Source of the DNA: Aliagarivorans marinus DSM 23064
GTDB lineage: Bacteria; Pseudomonadota; Gammaproteobacteria; Enterobacterales; Celerinatantimonadaceae
Direction: 5' to 3'
Assembly: GCF_000429485.1 (NCBI RefSeq)
Contig: NZ_AUBY01000020.1
Span: forward strand, 51,039-115,038
DNA length: 64,000 nt
The position numbers and the translations under genes are program-made. Below the pieces are notes generated by a model, which searched no databases, had not been told where the DNA came from, and worked only from the letters and a program-made list of their open reading frames with translations. Within the stretch, counting starts at the first letter, position 1, and each line of letters begins with the position of its first letter. Below, in pieces: positions 17,254 to 26,843 of this stretch.

Positions 17254-18561
17254 TTATACCGCTTCCTCAGCCAGTTCTTTGGATGGACGAGCCAACAGGC
17301 TTGCCACCATCGCCGCCAGAGTAGGCAGTACCCAAGCAAAGCCTTGCTCAAAGCCCGGTAGGAAGTTCAGCGCCTTCAGGTCCAAGCCTGCAGCACGCAG
17401 TCCATCGAACAGACCGAACAGTGCAGCCACACCGATGATCATGCCAGCTGCCTGCTCTGGGCGATTAAAGCGCTCAGCAATCAGGTTGTAGGCAATCAGC
17501 GCCATGGCCACCGGGTAGATACCCACCAGCACCGGAATCGATACGGTCAGCAGGTTATCCAGGCCGATGTTAGCAACGGCGATACAGAATGCGGCACAGC
17601 CCCAAGCCACTGCGTTGTAGCTGGTCTTAAAGGTTGAGCTGATGTAGGCAGTGAACGAAGAGATACCGCCCACCGCAGTACTGAAACAGGCCAGAGTTAC
17701 GATGGCGGTTAGCAGGTACTGGCCTTCTTTGCCGAACAGCGCTGCAATGTAAGCCACAAAAATCTGGCCGCCGCTAGCACCTTCTGGCGCTACGCCGGTT
17801 GCGGTTGCGCCCAGGTAGAACAGCACGAGGTAGAACAGGGTCAAACCGGTGGCTGCCACCAAACTGGCCTTGGCCATGTACTTAAACTGATCGTTGCGAT
17901 CGGTTACGCCCTTAGCTTTTAGTGCATCCACCATCAGGATACCGAACATCAGTGCTGCCAGCGCATCCATGGTGTTGTAGCCTTCGATAAAGCCAACACC
18001 GAACGGCATGCTGGCGTAATCGCCTTGGGCCACTGCAATCTCAGCAAATGGCGTCTGGAATACCTGAAAGCCCAGGAAGGCAATACAGATAGCCAGAGTC
18101 GGCATCAGCACCTTACCCATGGAATCAATCAGCTTGCCCGGACGCAGTACAAAGAACATCGCCGCCGGGAAGTAGAACAGTGAGTAGGCAAACAAGATCA
18201 GCTGGCCGGGTTCGTCAAAGTAAGGCGCGAAGCCCAGCTCATAGGCCACCAAGCAGGTACGAGGAATACCGAACAGAGGAACCAGCACCAAGTAGATCGC
18301 CATCGCGATCGCCTTCGATGCCCATTTAGGCAGGTGACGACCCAGATCCATCAAGCCACCGCCGGTCTTTGCCAGCGCCAGCAGGCCCGCCAATGGCAGA
18401 CCCACTGCGGTAACCAGGAAGCCGATAACGGCCAGCGCCAAGTTATCGCCAGCCATCAGGCCCGCAATGGGTGGGAAAATCAGGTTACCCGCCCCTAAAA
18501 AAAAGCATAAAACCATCAAGCCTAAGCTGATGGTGTTCCATAGACCGAGTTGTTTGGTCAC
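17254..18561 (-). CDS. brnQ: Branched-chain amino acid carrier BrnQ
   Basis: The 435-residue inner-membrane protein has about twelve helices and the family's N-terminal block GLMVLCFFLGAGNLIFPP. BrnQ takes up leucine, isoleucine and valine with Na+ or H+. Other conserved pieces are GIPRTCLVAYELGFAP, YNTMDALAALMFGILMVDAL and GGISSFTAYISSTFK. Length is normal. The gene is alone on its transcript, with a 200-bp upstream gap that contains an AT-rich promoter-like region. Confidence 0.94.
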   Translation of the reverse strand: MTKQLGLWNTISLGLMVLCFFLGAGNLIFPPIAGLMAGDNLALAVIGFLVTAVGLPLAGLLALAKTGGGLMDLGRHLPKWASKAIAMAIYLVLVPLFGIPRTCLVAYELGFAPYFDEPGQLILFAYSLFYFPAAMFFVLRPGKLIDSMGKVLMPTLAICIAFLGFQVFQTPFAEIAVAQGDYASMPFGVGFIEGYNTMDALAALMFGILMVDALKAKGVTDRNDQFKYMAKASLVAATGLTLFYLVLFYLGATATGVAPEGASGGQIFVAYIAALFGKEGQYLLTAIVTLACFSTAVGGISSFTAYISSTFKTSYNAVAWGCAAFCIAVANIGLDNLLTVSIPVLVGIYPVAMALIAYNLIAERFNRPEQAAGMIIGVAALFGLFDGLRAAGLDLKALNFLPGFEQGFAWVLPTLAAMVASLLARPSKELAEEAV

Positions 18562-18761
18562 GATAGATCCTCGCAGTGTTTGCTCAGTGTTATTTTCTTA
18601 AAATTTGAGAGGCGTGACTATATAACAAGCAATATACAATTAGAACCCGGATAGATGCCTATTTGAGGGGTTGTTAGCAGTTTTTATGACTGCTGAGAGA
18701 TTGATATCCAGAGAGGCTGATGGTGGGGATCTAACGAAGCCCTACCATCATCTTTACATCA

Positions 18762-19442
18762 TCAAGAGCTGAATGCAGCTGACAGTCTTTCAAACTCGCT
18801 AAACAAATCAACAGCATAGATGCTAAGGGCCTGCTCCAACTGGCTGGCATCCTCCGCTTGATTATCGCTGTGATAGTGCACCATCTGACGCAAACCGCTG
18901 CTGACCAGCTCACCACGCTGGGCATCCAGCACTTGAAATTCCAGCACCAACAAAAACTCAGGTTCGCGTGCCTCGCCATCCAGGCCATCTTCAGCAAACC
19001 AGTTCTCAAGCATCTCGGCTTCACCGCTGGTGCCGAGATCTTCCAGCTCAATCAATGAGAGCGAGGTATACACCTCCAGCACCCCAGCCAGCTTTTGATG
19101 TTGCTCAGGTGCGAGTAAGGGAATATCCGCGTGCATGGCACCAGCTTGTAACAGCTGATCAACTCGCTGACCCATCTCATCGAGTAGTAGCGGTAGCGCC
19201 GGATCTTGATACTCAAACAGCGGCACAGTGCGCAGCGGATGTAACTTAAGCGCATGGTAGTTTTTCAGTTGTAGCTCTTGGTCTACCCAGCGCCACGCTT
19301 TCGCGCCGGTAGCGGTGGTGTGCGGGTTTAACATCGGGGTAGCGCTGCGCACGCTTGCGTCAACGCTTGAGGTAGTACTACAGCCAGTGAACAACAGCGG
19401 GAAGGATAGCGCCACTAACAACGTAATCAGGCGACAGAACAT
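18762..19442 (-). CDS. Predicted lipoprotein, possibly DUF3313-like
   Basis: The 226-residue protein starts with a lipoprotein signal peptide ending in a lipobox (LLFTGCSTTS; Cys about 21). The residue after Cys is Ser, not Asp, so sorting to the outer membrane is likely. The body has a YHALKLHPLRTVPLFEY strand-like segment and a hydrophobic VLEVYTSLSLIELEDL. It ends with a helix. The pattern reminds me of DUF3313 lipoproteins, but I hold that weakly. Function is unknown. It stands alone between brnQ and trmN6. Confidence 0.7.
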   Translation of the reverse strand: MFCRLITLLVALSFPLLFTGCSTTSSVDASVRSATPMLNPHTTATGAKAWRWVDQELQLKNYHALKLHPLRTVPLFEYQDPALPLLLDEMGQRVDQLLQAGAMHADIPLLAPEQHQKLAGVLEVYTSLSLIELEDLGTSGEAEMLENWFAEDGLDGEAREPEFLLVLEFQVLDAQRGELVSSGLRQMVHYHSDNQAEDASQLEQALSIYAVDLFSEFERLSAAFSS

Positions 19443-19536
19443 CAGTATTTCCTTTAAGCTAGCACGTCAAAAAAATGAATCACCTCGCTTAAAGCAAATC
19501 ACAGGCCAAAACTTGGCCACATGATAAAAATACAGA

Positions 19537-20259
19537 TTAAAAGTTTAGATAGTAATCTTTGGTCAAATTCCTGAACTGCTCGCTGTAAGCACCATCATCG
19601 TCATGCACCAACAAGGTTTGCACGAGGGCTTGCTCAACTGGAAGAGCCACTAACTCCAATAAACTGCGGGTTGCGGGTTTACCGGCTTTGGTCACAACAT
19701 CGAAGCGCAAGCCGAGCCACCAACCGTGCTGCTGAGCTTGTGTCAGCCATAGCTGCGCCACATCACTTGGCAGCACCAGACACACTCGTGAGCCTTTATG
19801 GGTGAGTGCGCCGAGGCTGTCAAAAAAACTCGCCGCCGATAACTGGTTGCTGTGGCGCGCCAACATGCGTTTAGCATCAAACTGCTGGCCAGCCGGGAAA
19901 TAGGGCGGGTTGGAGACCACCAAGTCATAGCCCTCAACCACCTTATGATGCTGCAAAGCACAGTGATACACAGCCACTCGATTGGGCCACGGGCTATGAG
20001 CCACATTCTCACGCGCTTGCTGGCAGGCATCCGCCTCAATGTCCAGCGCATCGATATGCACGTTAGGCCCACTACGCTGAGCCAACATCAGTGCTACCAA
20101 GCCACTGCCGCAGCCCACATCCAATATTCGCTTAGCATCACCCGGCTGTGCCCAAGCGCCAAGCAATACCCCATCGGTGCCCACTTTCATGGCGCAGCGG
20201 TCATGGGCTACGTGGAACTGCTTAAAGGTGAAACCTTTACGTGTAGAATGTTTGGTCAT
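19537..20259 (-). CDS. trmN6: tRNA1(Val) A37 N6-methyltransferase TrmN6
   Basis: This 240-residue SAM-dependent enzyme methylates N6 of adenine 37 in tRNA-Val. Motif I is LDVGCGSGLVALMLAQR, and the catalytic N6-adenine motif is NPPYF in VVSNPPYFPAGQQ. The N-terminal FTFKQFHVAHDRCAMKVGTD with TDGVLLGAW matches the YfiC family. It is divergent from srmB, an arrangement shared with E. coli (yfiC | srmB), which supports both names. Confidence 0.94.
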   Translation of the reverse strand: MTKHSTRKGFTFKQFHVAHDRCAMKVGTDGVLLGAWAQPGDAKRILDVGCGSGLVALMLAQRSGPNVHIDALDIEADACQQARENVAHSPWPNRVAVYHCALQHHKVVEGYDLVVSNPPYFPAGQQFDAKRMLARHSNQLSAASFFDSLGALTHKGSRVCLVLPSDVAQLWLTQAQQHGWWLGLRFDVVTKAGKPATRSLLELVALPVEQALVQTLLVHDDDGAYSEQFRNLTKDYYLNF

Positions 20260-20341
20260 TACTTGCTTGTACCTAACTACAGCTATACTATCCCGGCGAA
20301 TTTAATTGACTAATATCGGCGCTGCAAGTCAGCGCGAGTAG

Positions 20342-21610
20342 ATGACCATGACCTTTGAAGAACTCGATCTCGAACCTGCCCTCTTGCAAGCCCTTGAAGA
20401 AATGCAACTCACCAAGGCGACCACTATCCAGCAACGCTGCATTCCCAGCCTGTTGGACGGGCGGGATGTTCTGGCATCTGCTCCCACCGGTACCGGGAAA
20501 ACACTGGCCTTCCTGCTGCCAGCGATTCAGCACTTAATCGATTTCCCACGCCGCAAGGCCGGACCGGGTCGCATTCTAGTGCTGACCCCGACCCGCGAAC
20601 TGGCAGTGCAGGTTGCCGAACAGGCGCGCCTGGCCACCCAATACACCCATATCACCACCATCGATATTACTGGCGGCATGAGCTACGAAGAACATGCCGA
20701 GCAGCTCAAAGGCAACGTTGATATCGTGATCGCCACCCCCGGCCGTTTGATGGAGTACATCAAGTACAAGGTATTCGACTGCCAGGCGATTGAGTGGCTG
20801 ATCCTCGACGAAGCCGACCGCATGCTGGATATGGGCTTTATCGGAGATATGGAAGCGATCAGCGACAAGACCAGCGAGCGCAGCCAGACCGCACTGTTCT
20901 CTGCCACCCTGGAAGGCAAGGGCCTGCAGCGCTTCGCCGCTCAGGTAATGGAAGAGCCTGACGAAATCGAAGTGGATCCACCACGTCGTGAGCGTGGCAA
21001 GATCATGCAAACCCTGCACTTCTGTGACGACGCCAAGCACAAGTACCAACTGCTACGCCACTACCTGCAAGATGAAGACGCCGGCATCGAGCGCTGCATC
21101 GTGTTCGTTAAAACCCGCGAGCGCCTGTTTGAGCTGGTCGAACAGCTTCAGGGCGACGAGATCCATGCCGCCTACCTGCGTGGCGAAATGGCGCAGGAGA
21201 AACGCAACGAAGCACTGCAACGCTTCCGCGACGGTGACGTGAAGGTATTGGTGGCAACCGATGTAGCAGCGCGCGGTCTCGATGTGCCTGAGATCAGCCA
21301 CGTGTTTAACTACGACCTGCCGCGCACTCCCGATGTGTACGTGCACCGTATTGGCCGTACCGCCCGTGGTGGCCGCAAAGGCTGGGCAATCAACCTGGTG
21401 GAAGCCCACGATATCAACCTGCTGGGCAAGATTGAGCGCTACACCGATGAGCCCATCAAGCGCCGAGTGATCGACAGCCTGCGTCCACAGCATCGCGTTG
21501 CCAAGGCGCCGATTAAGAAGAAAAAGCCGAAAACCACCGCCGAGCGCCGCGTCGCCAAGAAGCGGGCGAAAGGCCGCGCTAAAAAAGCAGCGAAAAAAGC
21601 CAAAGGTTAA
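20342..21610 (+). CDS. srmB: DEAD-box RNA helicase SrmB
   Basis: The 422-residue helicase acts in early assembly of the large ribosomal subunit. It has the Q-motif TIQQRCIPSLLDGRD, Walker A SAPTGTGKT, PTRELA, the DEAD box in LDEADRMLDMGF, SAT and the C-terminal ATDVAARGLDVPE and HRIGRTARGG. VEAHDINLLGKIERY is close to the E. coli SrmB equivalent. The tail is very rich in Lys and Arg. The divergent trmN6 neighbour confirms orthology by position. Two ATGs are possible (20342 and 20348). Confidence 0.94.
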   Translation: MTMTFEELDLEPALLQALEEMQLTKATTIQQRCIPSLLDGRDVLASAPTGTGKTLAFLLPAIQHLIDFPRRKAGPGRILVLTPTRELAVQVAEQARLATQYTHITTIDITGGMSYEEHAEQLKGNVDIVIATPGRLMEYIKYKVFDCQAIEWLILDEADRMLDMGFIGDMEAISDKTSERSQTALFSATLEGKGLQRFAAQVMEEPDEIEVDPPRRERGKIMQTLHFCDDAKHKYQLLRHYLQDEDAGIERCIVFVKTRERLFELVEQLQGDEIHAAYLRGEMAQEKRNEALQRFRDGDVKVLVATDVAARGLDVPEISHVFNYDLPRTPDVYVHRIGRTARGGRKGWAINLVEAHDINLLGKIERYTDEPIKRRVIDSLRPQHRVAKAPIKKKKPKTTAERRVAKKRAKGRAKKAAKKAKG

Positions 21611-21615
21611 ACCGC

Positions 21616-21641
21616 TTGGCTGGGGCGCTAGTCCCAGCCAA
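21616..21641 (+). terminator. Putative srmB terminator
   Basis: A 9-bp stem pairs ttggctggg (21616-21624) with cccagccaa (21633-21641), 5 bp after the srmB stop. No proper T-tract follows, so efficiency is uncertain. Confidence 0.5.
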
Positions 21642-21685
21642 CTTAGCTCTAGCCTACTAGCCGCTAACACCCAAGTTAATGGCCG

Positions 21686-22021
21686 CTAGTCGATAGGTCC
21701 CATCAGCGCACGGCGGATCACCGTCTTATCCAAGCTATCCCACAAGGCCTGATGGTCATCCTGATCTAACAAACTATTCATTGGATTAATGCTGATACTC
21801 AGCTCCCACAAACGCATATAGTAGTCTTCTCGCTCAAGCTTTAGCTGGGCAATCTCGAACTTCTGCATGGCCAGTTGCTGCTTCATGGTTTGGTAACAGG
21901 CTTCAACATTCTGCTCACAAGATGACAGACTGGGCAGATCCTCCACCGGTTCGTGAAATGCTAGCGCCGGGGCCGACAAAGCCCCCACCATCAACAACGA
22001 TGGCATCAGTTTACTCAACAT
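21686..22021 (-). CDS. Small exported protein, function unknown
   Basis: Starting at 22021 the product has 111 residues with a signal peptide (MLSKLMPSLLMVGALSAPALA). This start has AGGAGG 7 nt upstream, while the longer frame from 22066 has none. The mature part is acidic and helical, with two cysteines (SCEQNVEACY) that could form a disulfide, then a Gln/Leu/Glu-rich probable coiled coil (about 50-75). I do not recognise a family. It is convergent with srmB and separate from yaaA. Confidence 0.65.
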   Translation of the reverse strand: MLSKLMPSLLMVGALSAPALAFHEPVEDLPSLSSCEQNVEACYQTMKQQLAMQKFEIAQLKLEREDYYMRLWELSISINPMNSLLDQDDHQALWDSLDKTVIRRALMGPID

Positions 22022-22160
22022 CCCATTCCCTCCTTTTATTGAAATGTCGCCTTCCCAAACTAGCATGGGTCATTTGTCTATTTGGTCAAAAAGCAGGTGC
22101 TTTGCAGGGATATTGGTGAAAAAGTGGTAGAAAATGTTGGTAGATGGTTAAGTGTTAGAA

Positions 22161-22192
22161 CTTAACCCAGCACTGCCGGGCACTGGGTTAAG
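22161..22192 (-). terminator. Putative yaaA terminator
   Basis: A 10-bp perfect stem pairs cttaacccag (22161-22170) with ctgggttaag (22183-22192). It lies 30 bp past the yaaA stop. On the minus strand it is followed by TTCTAAC, a weak T-tract. Confidence 0.55.
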
Positions 22193-22221
22193 CAACAAAA
22201 CGAACAGCTATCAATGGGAGA

Positions 22222-23001
22222 CTAGGCCGCGTTCTCTTCACGCAGGAATACCAGTTCACTATCGCTGGAGCTGGCCTCATCAAAGCGATAGCCCTGATAG
22301 TCGAACTCACATAGCTGGGCAGGCTCGCTCACTTGCTTATCCAGCATATAGCGCACCATCAGGCCACGGGCTTTCTTGGCGTAGAAGCTGATGATTTTGT
22401 ATTGGCCGTTCTTACAGTCTTTGAACACCGGGGTGATGATCTTGCCATCGAGCTTGTTAGCCTTCACCGCTTTGAAGTATTCGTTGGATGCCAGATTCAC
22501 CAACACGTTATCGCCCTGGGCCGCCAGTGCTTGGTTAAGCTGCTCGGTAATCAGCTCGCCCCAAAATGCATACAGGTTGGCACCGCGCGGATTGGCCAGC
22601 TTGATGCCCATCTCCAACCGGTAGGCCATCATCAAATCGAGCGGGCGCAGCACCCCGTACAAGCCGCTAAGGATGCGCAGATGTTGCTCGGCAAAATCCA
22701 GTTGCGGCTGCTCCAGGCTAAATGCATCGAGACCAGCATAGACATCGCCTTTAAACGCGAACAGCGCCTGACGCGCATTCTCCAAATCAAACTCTGGCTG
22801 CCACTCGGCAAAGCGCGCCGCGTTCAGCCCGGCCAGCTTGTCGCTGATCTTCATCAGGCTGGCGATATCCGCCGGACTCATTTGTCGGGCGATTTCGATA
22901 AGCTCGGCGCTGTGCTCGAGTAGCGCAGGCTGACCGAACTGCTCGGTAGTTACCGGGGTTTGATAGTCGAGAGTTTTGGCAGGAGAGATCACTGCTAGCA
23001 T
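22222..23001 (-). CDS. yaaA: Peroxide stress protein YaaA
   Basis: The 259-residue protein is a DUF328/UPF0246 member. YaaA lowers free intracellular iron and so limits Fenton damage during peroxide stress. Typical blocks are [16 protein letters not shown] at the start, [22 protein letters not shown] and [12 protein letters not shown], with [13 protein letters not shown] near the end. The start at 23001 has AAGGA 7-8 nt upstream and matches the family's N-terminus; the frame from 23031 adds ten unlikely residues. Confidence 0.94.
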   Translation of the reverse strand: MLAVISPAKTLDYQTPVTTEQFGQPALLEHSAELIEIARQMSPADIASLMKISDKLAGLNAARFAEWQPEFDLENARQALFAFKGDVYAGLDAFSLEQPQLDFAEQHLRILSGLYGVLRPLDLMMAYRLEMGIKLANPRGANLYAFWGELITEQLNQALAAQGDNVLVNLASNEYFKAVKANKLDGKIITPVFKDCKNGQYKIISFYAKKARGLMVRYMLDKQVSEPAQLCEFDYQGYRFDEASSSDSELVFLREENAA

Positions 23002-23100
23002 GGTTATTCCTTTCGTTTCCCGCCTATGCACAGGCGAAGTTAAATCTCAGCGTTACGTAACATTGCCCTGTTGGCCGCTTGATTGGCCGCTAAGTGACGG

Positions 23101-24216
23101 CTAGTAATCAATGGTCACACCGTCCAGGCCACCGCTTTCAGCTGGCGGGTTGCGCTTGCTATTTAGCTTGATCATTAAGCGCAGGTCATTGGCTGAATCG
23201 GCGTGGCCGATGGCATCGTCGTAATCAATCAGCCCTTGGTCATACAACTCAAACAGGCTTTGATCAAAGGTTATCATGCCAAGCTCACGGCTCTTAGCCA
23301 TTAATTCTTTTAACTTATGCATATCGCCCTTGCGGATATGGTCGGCCACCAAGGGGCTATTCAGCAAGATCTCAAATACCCCGCGTCGCGACCTTCCATC
23401 TTTGGTTGGCACCAGTTGCTGGGCAATGATTGCACGTAGGTTATAGGCCAAGTCGAAACACAGCTGACGGTGGCGTTCTTCAGGCACGAGGTGCATGATC
23501 CGCTCAATCGCTTGGTTGGCGTTGTTGGCATGCAAGGTGGCCATACACAAGTGGCCGGTTTCAGAGAACTGCAGGGCGATCTCCATGGTCTCGCGGGTGC
23601 GGATCTCACCAATTAAGATCACATCTGGCGCTTGGCGCAGTGAGTTCTTCAAGGCCTCATCGAAGGACAGGGTATCCACCCCCACTTCACGCTGATTGAC
23701 GATACAGCCGCGATGGCGGTGCAGGTATTCCACCGGATCTTCGATGGTAAGGATATGCCCGGTGGAGTTGCGATTGCGATAGTCGATCATGGTCGCCTGC
23801 GAGGTGGACTTACCCGCCCCGGTGGCCCCCACAAACAGGATCAAGCCACGCTTAGCCATGCCCAGCTCTTTGAGGATCTCTGGCAGGTGCAGCTCCTCAA
23901 AAGTGGGGATCTCGGTGGCAATCCGGCGTATCACCACACTGGGCTGCTCGCGCTGCCAAAAGGCGCTGACCCTAAACCGCCCAAGGCCACGGCGGGAGAT
24001 GGCAAAGTTGGCTTCGCGGGTTTTGCGAAACTCCACCATCTGCTCGGGGCTGCGCATGCTCTCCACCAACGACATCAAGTCATCGACCATCAGTTTTTCA
24101 GGCGCCATCGCCTTGAGTTGCCCTGCCACCTTGGCACTAGGCGGCATGCCAATGGATAAATAGAGATCCGAGGCCTCTTGCTCCACCATCTTGGTGAGTA
24201 TGCTATCCAGCTCCAT
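23101..24216 (-). CDS. pilU: Type IV pilus retraction ATPase PilU
   Basis: The 371-residue hexameric ATPase works with PilT in pilus retraction. The N-terminal PAS-like domain (1-100) is followed by the RecA-like core with Walker A GATGAGKST, the Asp box (TIEDPVEYLHRHRG), Walker B VILIGEIRTRETM and the His box LCMATLHANNANQAIERI. The longer C-terminal tail (after 345) distinguishes PilU from PilT. It lies 16 bp after pilT, so the two are cotranscribed. Confidence 0.95.
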   Translation of the reverse strand: MELDSILTKMVEQEASDLYLSIGMPPSAKVAGQLKAMAPEKLMVDDLMSLVESMRSPEQMVEFRKTREANFAISRRGLGRFRVSAFWQREQPSVVIRRIATEIPTFEELHLPEILKELGMAKRGLILFVGATGAGKSTSQATMIDYRNRNSTGHILTIEDPVEYLHRHRGCIVNQREVGVDTLSFDEALKNSLRQAPDVILIGEIRTRETMEIALQFSETGHLCMATLHANNANQAIERIMHLVPEERHRQLCFDLAYNLRAIIAQQLVPTKDGRSRRGVFEILLNSPLVADHIRKGDMHKLKELMAKSRELGMITFDQSLFELYDQGLIDYDDAIGHADSANDLRLMIKLNSKRNPPAESGGLDGVTIDY

Positions 24217-24232
24217 GGATACTCCTTCGCGT

Positions 24233-25267
24233 TTAGAAGTTGTTCGGATCGGCAGACTTAATGCGTGCGTCTTCGTAGGTCACCATGCCTTGATTAACCA
24301 ACTCTTTCAGGCACTGATCGAGGGTTTGCATGCCATGCGCCATACCGGTTTGGATCACCGAGTACATCTGGGCAACCTTGTCCTCGCGAATCAAGTTACG
24401 AATGGCAGGAATACCGATCATAATCTCGTGCGCCGCCACACGCCCACCGCCCATACGCTTGAGCAGGGTTTGTGAGATCACCGCCCGCAATGACTCCGAC
24501 AACATTGAGCGCACCATGTCTTTCTCAGCAGCCGGGAATACATCGATCACGCGGTCGATGGTCTTGGCCGCCGAGGTGGTGTGCAAGGTACCAAACACCA
24601 AGTGGCCGGTTTCAGCCGCGGTCAGCGCTAAGCGAATAGTTTCCAGATCGCGCATCTCACCCACCAGGATAATGTCGGGATCTTCCCGCAACGCCGAGCG
24701 CAGCGCCGCGTTAAAGCTATGGGTGTCGCGGTGCACTTCCCGCTGGTTAATCAGGCACTGCTTGTTTTGGTGTACAAATTCGATGGGGTCTTCAATGGTC
24801 AGGATGTGCTCGCGACGGTGGGTATTGATGTAATCGATCATCCCCGCCAGGGTGGTCGACTTACCAGAGCCGGTTGGGCCGGTCACCAGCACCAAGCCGC
24901 GCGGGTTTTCTGCGATATCGCGAAAAATTGGCGGCGCCGAGAGCTGCTCCAAAGTCAGCACTTCTGAGGGAATGGTCCTAAACACCGCGGCCGCACCACG
25001 GTTTTGCTGGAAGGCATTCACCCTAAAGCGCGCCACCCCGGGCAACTCGAAGGAGAAGTCCACCTCGAGGTGCTCTTCATAGTCTTTGCGCTGCTTGTCG
25101 TTCATGATGTCGTAGATACGACGATGGACATCTTTGTGATCGAAGGGATCCACATTGAGCTTGCGAACTTCGCCATCAACTCGGATCAGTGGCGGCAGGC
25201 CCGCCGAGAGGTGTAGATCTGAGGCATTATGATTTACACTAAACGCCAGCAATTCAGTCACATCCAT
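24233..25267 (-). CDS. pilT: Type IV pilus retraction ATPase PilT
   Basis: The 344-residue protein drives pilus disassembly for twitching and DNA uptake. It has NHNASDLHLSAGLPP at the start, Walker A GPTGSGKST, IEDPIEFVH, Walker B ILVGEMRDLETI, and AETGHLVFGTLHT with the His box. AIRNLIREDKVAQMYSVIQ is the C-terminal AIRNLIRE motif required for retraction in known PilT. It is the first gene of pilT-pilU and is divergent from yggS with a very short gap (33 bp between starts), so the promoters overlap the opposite gene's 5' end. Confidence 0.97.
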   Translation of the reverse strand: MDVTELLAFSVNHNASDLHLSAGLPPLIRVDGEVRKLNVDPFDHKDVHRRIYDIMNDKQRKDYEEHLEVDFSFELPGVARFRVNAFQQNRGAAAVFRTIPSEVLTLEQLSAPPIFRDIAENPRGLVLVTGPTGSGKSTTLAGMIDYINTHRREHILTIEDPIEFVHQNKQCLINQREVHRDTHSFNAALRSALREDPDIILVGEMRDLETIRLALTAAETGHLVFGTLHTTSAAKTIDRVIDVFPAAEKDMVRSMLSESLRAVISQTLLKRMGGGRVAAHEIMIGIPAIRNLIREDKVAQMYSVIQTGMAHGMQTLDQCLKELVNQGMVTYEDARIKSADPNNF

Positions 25268-25300
25268 TTCTTTAGCCCTTTATTTTTAGCTAACTGTATT

Positions 25301-25996
25301 ATGACGAGTATTACCCAAGGTCTGGAGTTTGTTAACCAACAAATTCGACAAGCCTGTGAGCAAGCCCAGCGAGATCCACAATCTGTGACTTTGCTGGCAG
25401 TCAGCAAAACCAAACCCTTTAGCGCCATCGAACAGGCTTACGCCGCGGGTCAGCGAGCCTTTGGCGAGAACTATGTGCAGGAAGGGGTGGATAAGATCCT
25501 GGCAGCCCAGCAGCAAGACTGGCAGCAAGACCCCATCGAGTGGCACTTTATCGGCCCGCTGCAATCCAACAAAACTCGCCTGGTGGCGGAGCACTTTGAT
25601 TGGATGCAAACGGTGGATCGCCTCAAGATCGCCGAGCGCCTAAACCAGCAGCGCCCCGCCGACTTGGCCCCACTAAAAGTATGCCTACAGGTCAATATCA
25701 GTGGCGAGAGCACAAAATCGGGGCTGAATATTGAACAAGTGTTACCTCTGGCGGAAGAGATCGTTAAGCTAGACAAACTGGAATTAAAAGGACTAATGGC
25801 TATCCCACAAGCCACTCAGGATGAGCAACTAGAACAACAATTTGCCGAAATGCAACGTTGTTACCGAGCGTTACAGACACGCTTTCCGGGAGTTGATACC
25901 TTATCCATCGGCATGAGCGGCGACATGCAAGCGGCCATTAATGCCGGAAGCACCATGGTGCGGATCGGTACAGCAATCTTTGGTGCAAGAAATTAA
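25301..25996 (+). CDS. yggS: PLP homeostasis protein YggS
   Basis: The 231-residue TIM-barrel protein binds pyridoxal phosphate and keeps PLP and amino acid pools balanced; no catalytic turnover is known. Landmarks are LLAVSKTKP with the PLP lysine, FGENYVQE, WHFIGPLQSNK, VNISGESTKSGL and LSIGMSGDMQAAI near the phosphate-binding end. ATG 25301 is chosen; the upstream extension to 25229 overlaps the pilT coding region. It heads the yggS-proC-yggT-yggU run. Confidence 0.95.
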   Translation: MTSITQGLEFVNQQIRQACEQAQRDPQSVTLLAVSKTKPFSAIEQAYAAGQRAFGENYVQEGVDKILAAQQQDWQQDPIEWHFIGPLQSNKTRLVAEHFDWMQTVDRLKIAERLNQQRPADLAPLKVCLQVNISGESTKSGLNIEQVLPLAEEIVKLDKLELKGLMAIPQATQDEQLEQQFAEMQRCYRALQTRFPGVDTLSIGMSGDMQAAINAGSTMVRIGTAIFGARN

Positions 25997-26006
25997 GGGA
26001 GTACAC

Positions 26007-26828
26007 ATGACTGCAAAAATTGCATTCATTGGCGGCGGCAATATGGCTAAAGCCTTGATTGGTGGCTTAATTAACAATGGCACCTCGGCCAACCGGATCA
26101 CCGTGGCCGACCCAAGCTTTGAGCAAACCGAAGCGTTACGTGAAGAGTTTGGCGTGAAGGTCACGGCCGACAACGCCTACGCCATCTTGGCCAGCGACGT
26201 AGTAGTGCTGGCGGTTAAACCGCAGATTATGGCAGATGTGTGCAAGGGCTTTGTCGACGCCGGCACCAACCTGCATGGTCGCTTGTTTATCTCTATTGCC
26301 GCCGGGATCAGCGTGGCACGCCTCAAAGAGATGCTCGGCAACGAAACTCACGTAGTTCGCACCATGCCCAACACCCCTGCGCTAGTGGGGCAAGGGATGA
26401 CCGGCTTATACGCACCGGAAGATGTCACCGAGCAACAGCGCGAGCTGGCAGACAGCCTGATGCAAGCCGTGGGCAAGACCTGCTGGGTCGAGCAAGAGCA
26501 CGAAATCAACCATATCATCGCCGCAGCGGGCAGCGCACCGGCCTATTTCTTCCTGTTTATGGAAGCGATGCAAAAGCAGGCCGAAAAGCTGGGTTTCACC
26601 CCAGAGCAAGCACGCGAAGTGGTTCAACAAGCCGCCTTGGGCAGCACCCAACTGGTAGCTGCTAATCCAGACCTTGATTTAGCGACCCTTCGGGCCAATG
26701 TTACTTCCAAGGGCGGAACCACCGCCGAAGCTATCCGAGTATTCCAGGAGCAACAGCTCGAGCAGATCGTTGCTAACGCCATGGATGCCGCCATTGCGCG
26801 CGCACTCGAGATGGAATCACTGTTTTAA
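26007..26828 (+). CDS. proC: Pyrroline-5-carboxylate reductase ProC
   Basis: The 273-residue enzyme reduces pyrroline-5-carboxylate to proline with NAD(P)H. The Rossmann motif is IAFIGGGNMAKALIGG. Other conserved parts are VVLAVKPQ, RTMPNTPALVGQGMTG and the C-terminal signature VTSKGGTTAEAI. The start at 26007 has AAGGGAG 6 nt upstream and lies 10 bp after yggS, so they are likely one operon. Confidence 0.96.
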   Translation: MTAKIAFIGGGNMAKALIGGLINNGTSANRITVADPSFEQTEALREEFGVKVTADNAYAILASDVVVLAVKPQIMADVCKGFVDAGTNLHGRLFISIAAGISVARLKEMLGNETHVVRTMPNTPALVGQGMTGLYAPEDVTEQQRELADSLMQAVGKTCWVEQEHEINHIIAAAGSAPAYFFLFMEAMQKQAEKLGFTPEQAREVVQQAALGSTQLVAANPDLDLATLRANVTSKGGTTAEAIRVFQEQQLEQIVANAMDAAIARALEMESLF

Positions 26829-26843
26829 TTCATTGAGGAAGCT

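Noticed and set aside
21053..21670. 205-residue minus-strand frame opposite srmB
   Set aside because: It is antisense to srmB and extends through its terminator; no start signal.
22333..22923. 196-residue plus-strand frame opposite yaaA
   Set aside because: It is wholly antisense to a well-recognised gene and reflects codon bias.
25229..25300. Longer N-terminus of YggS
   Set aside because: It overlaps the start of pilT and does not resemble the family's N-terminus.
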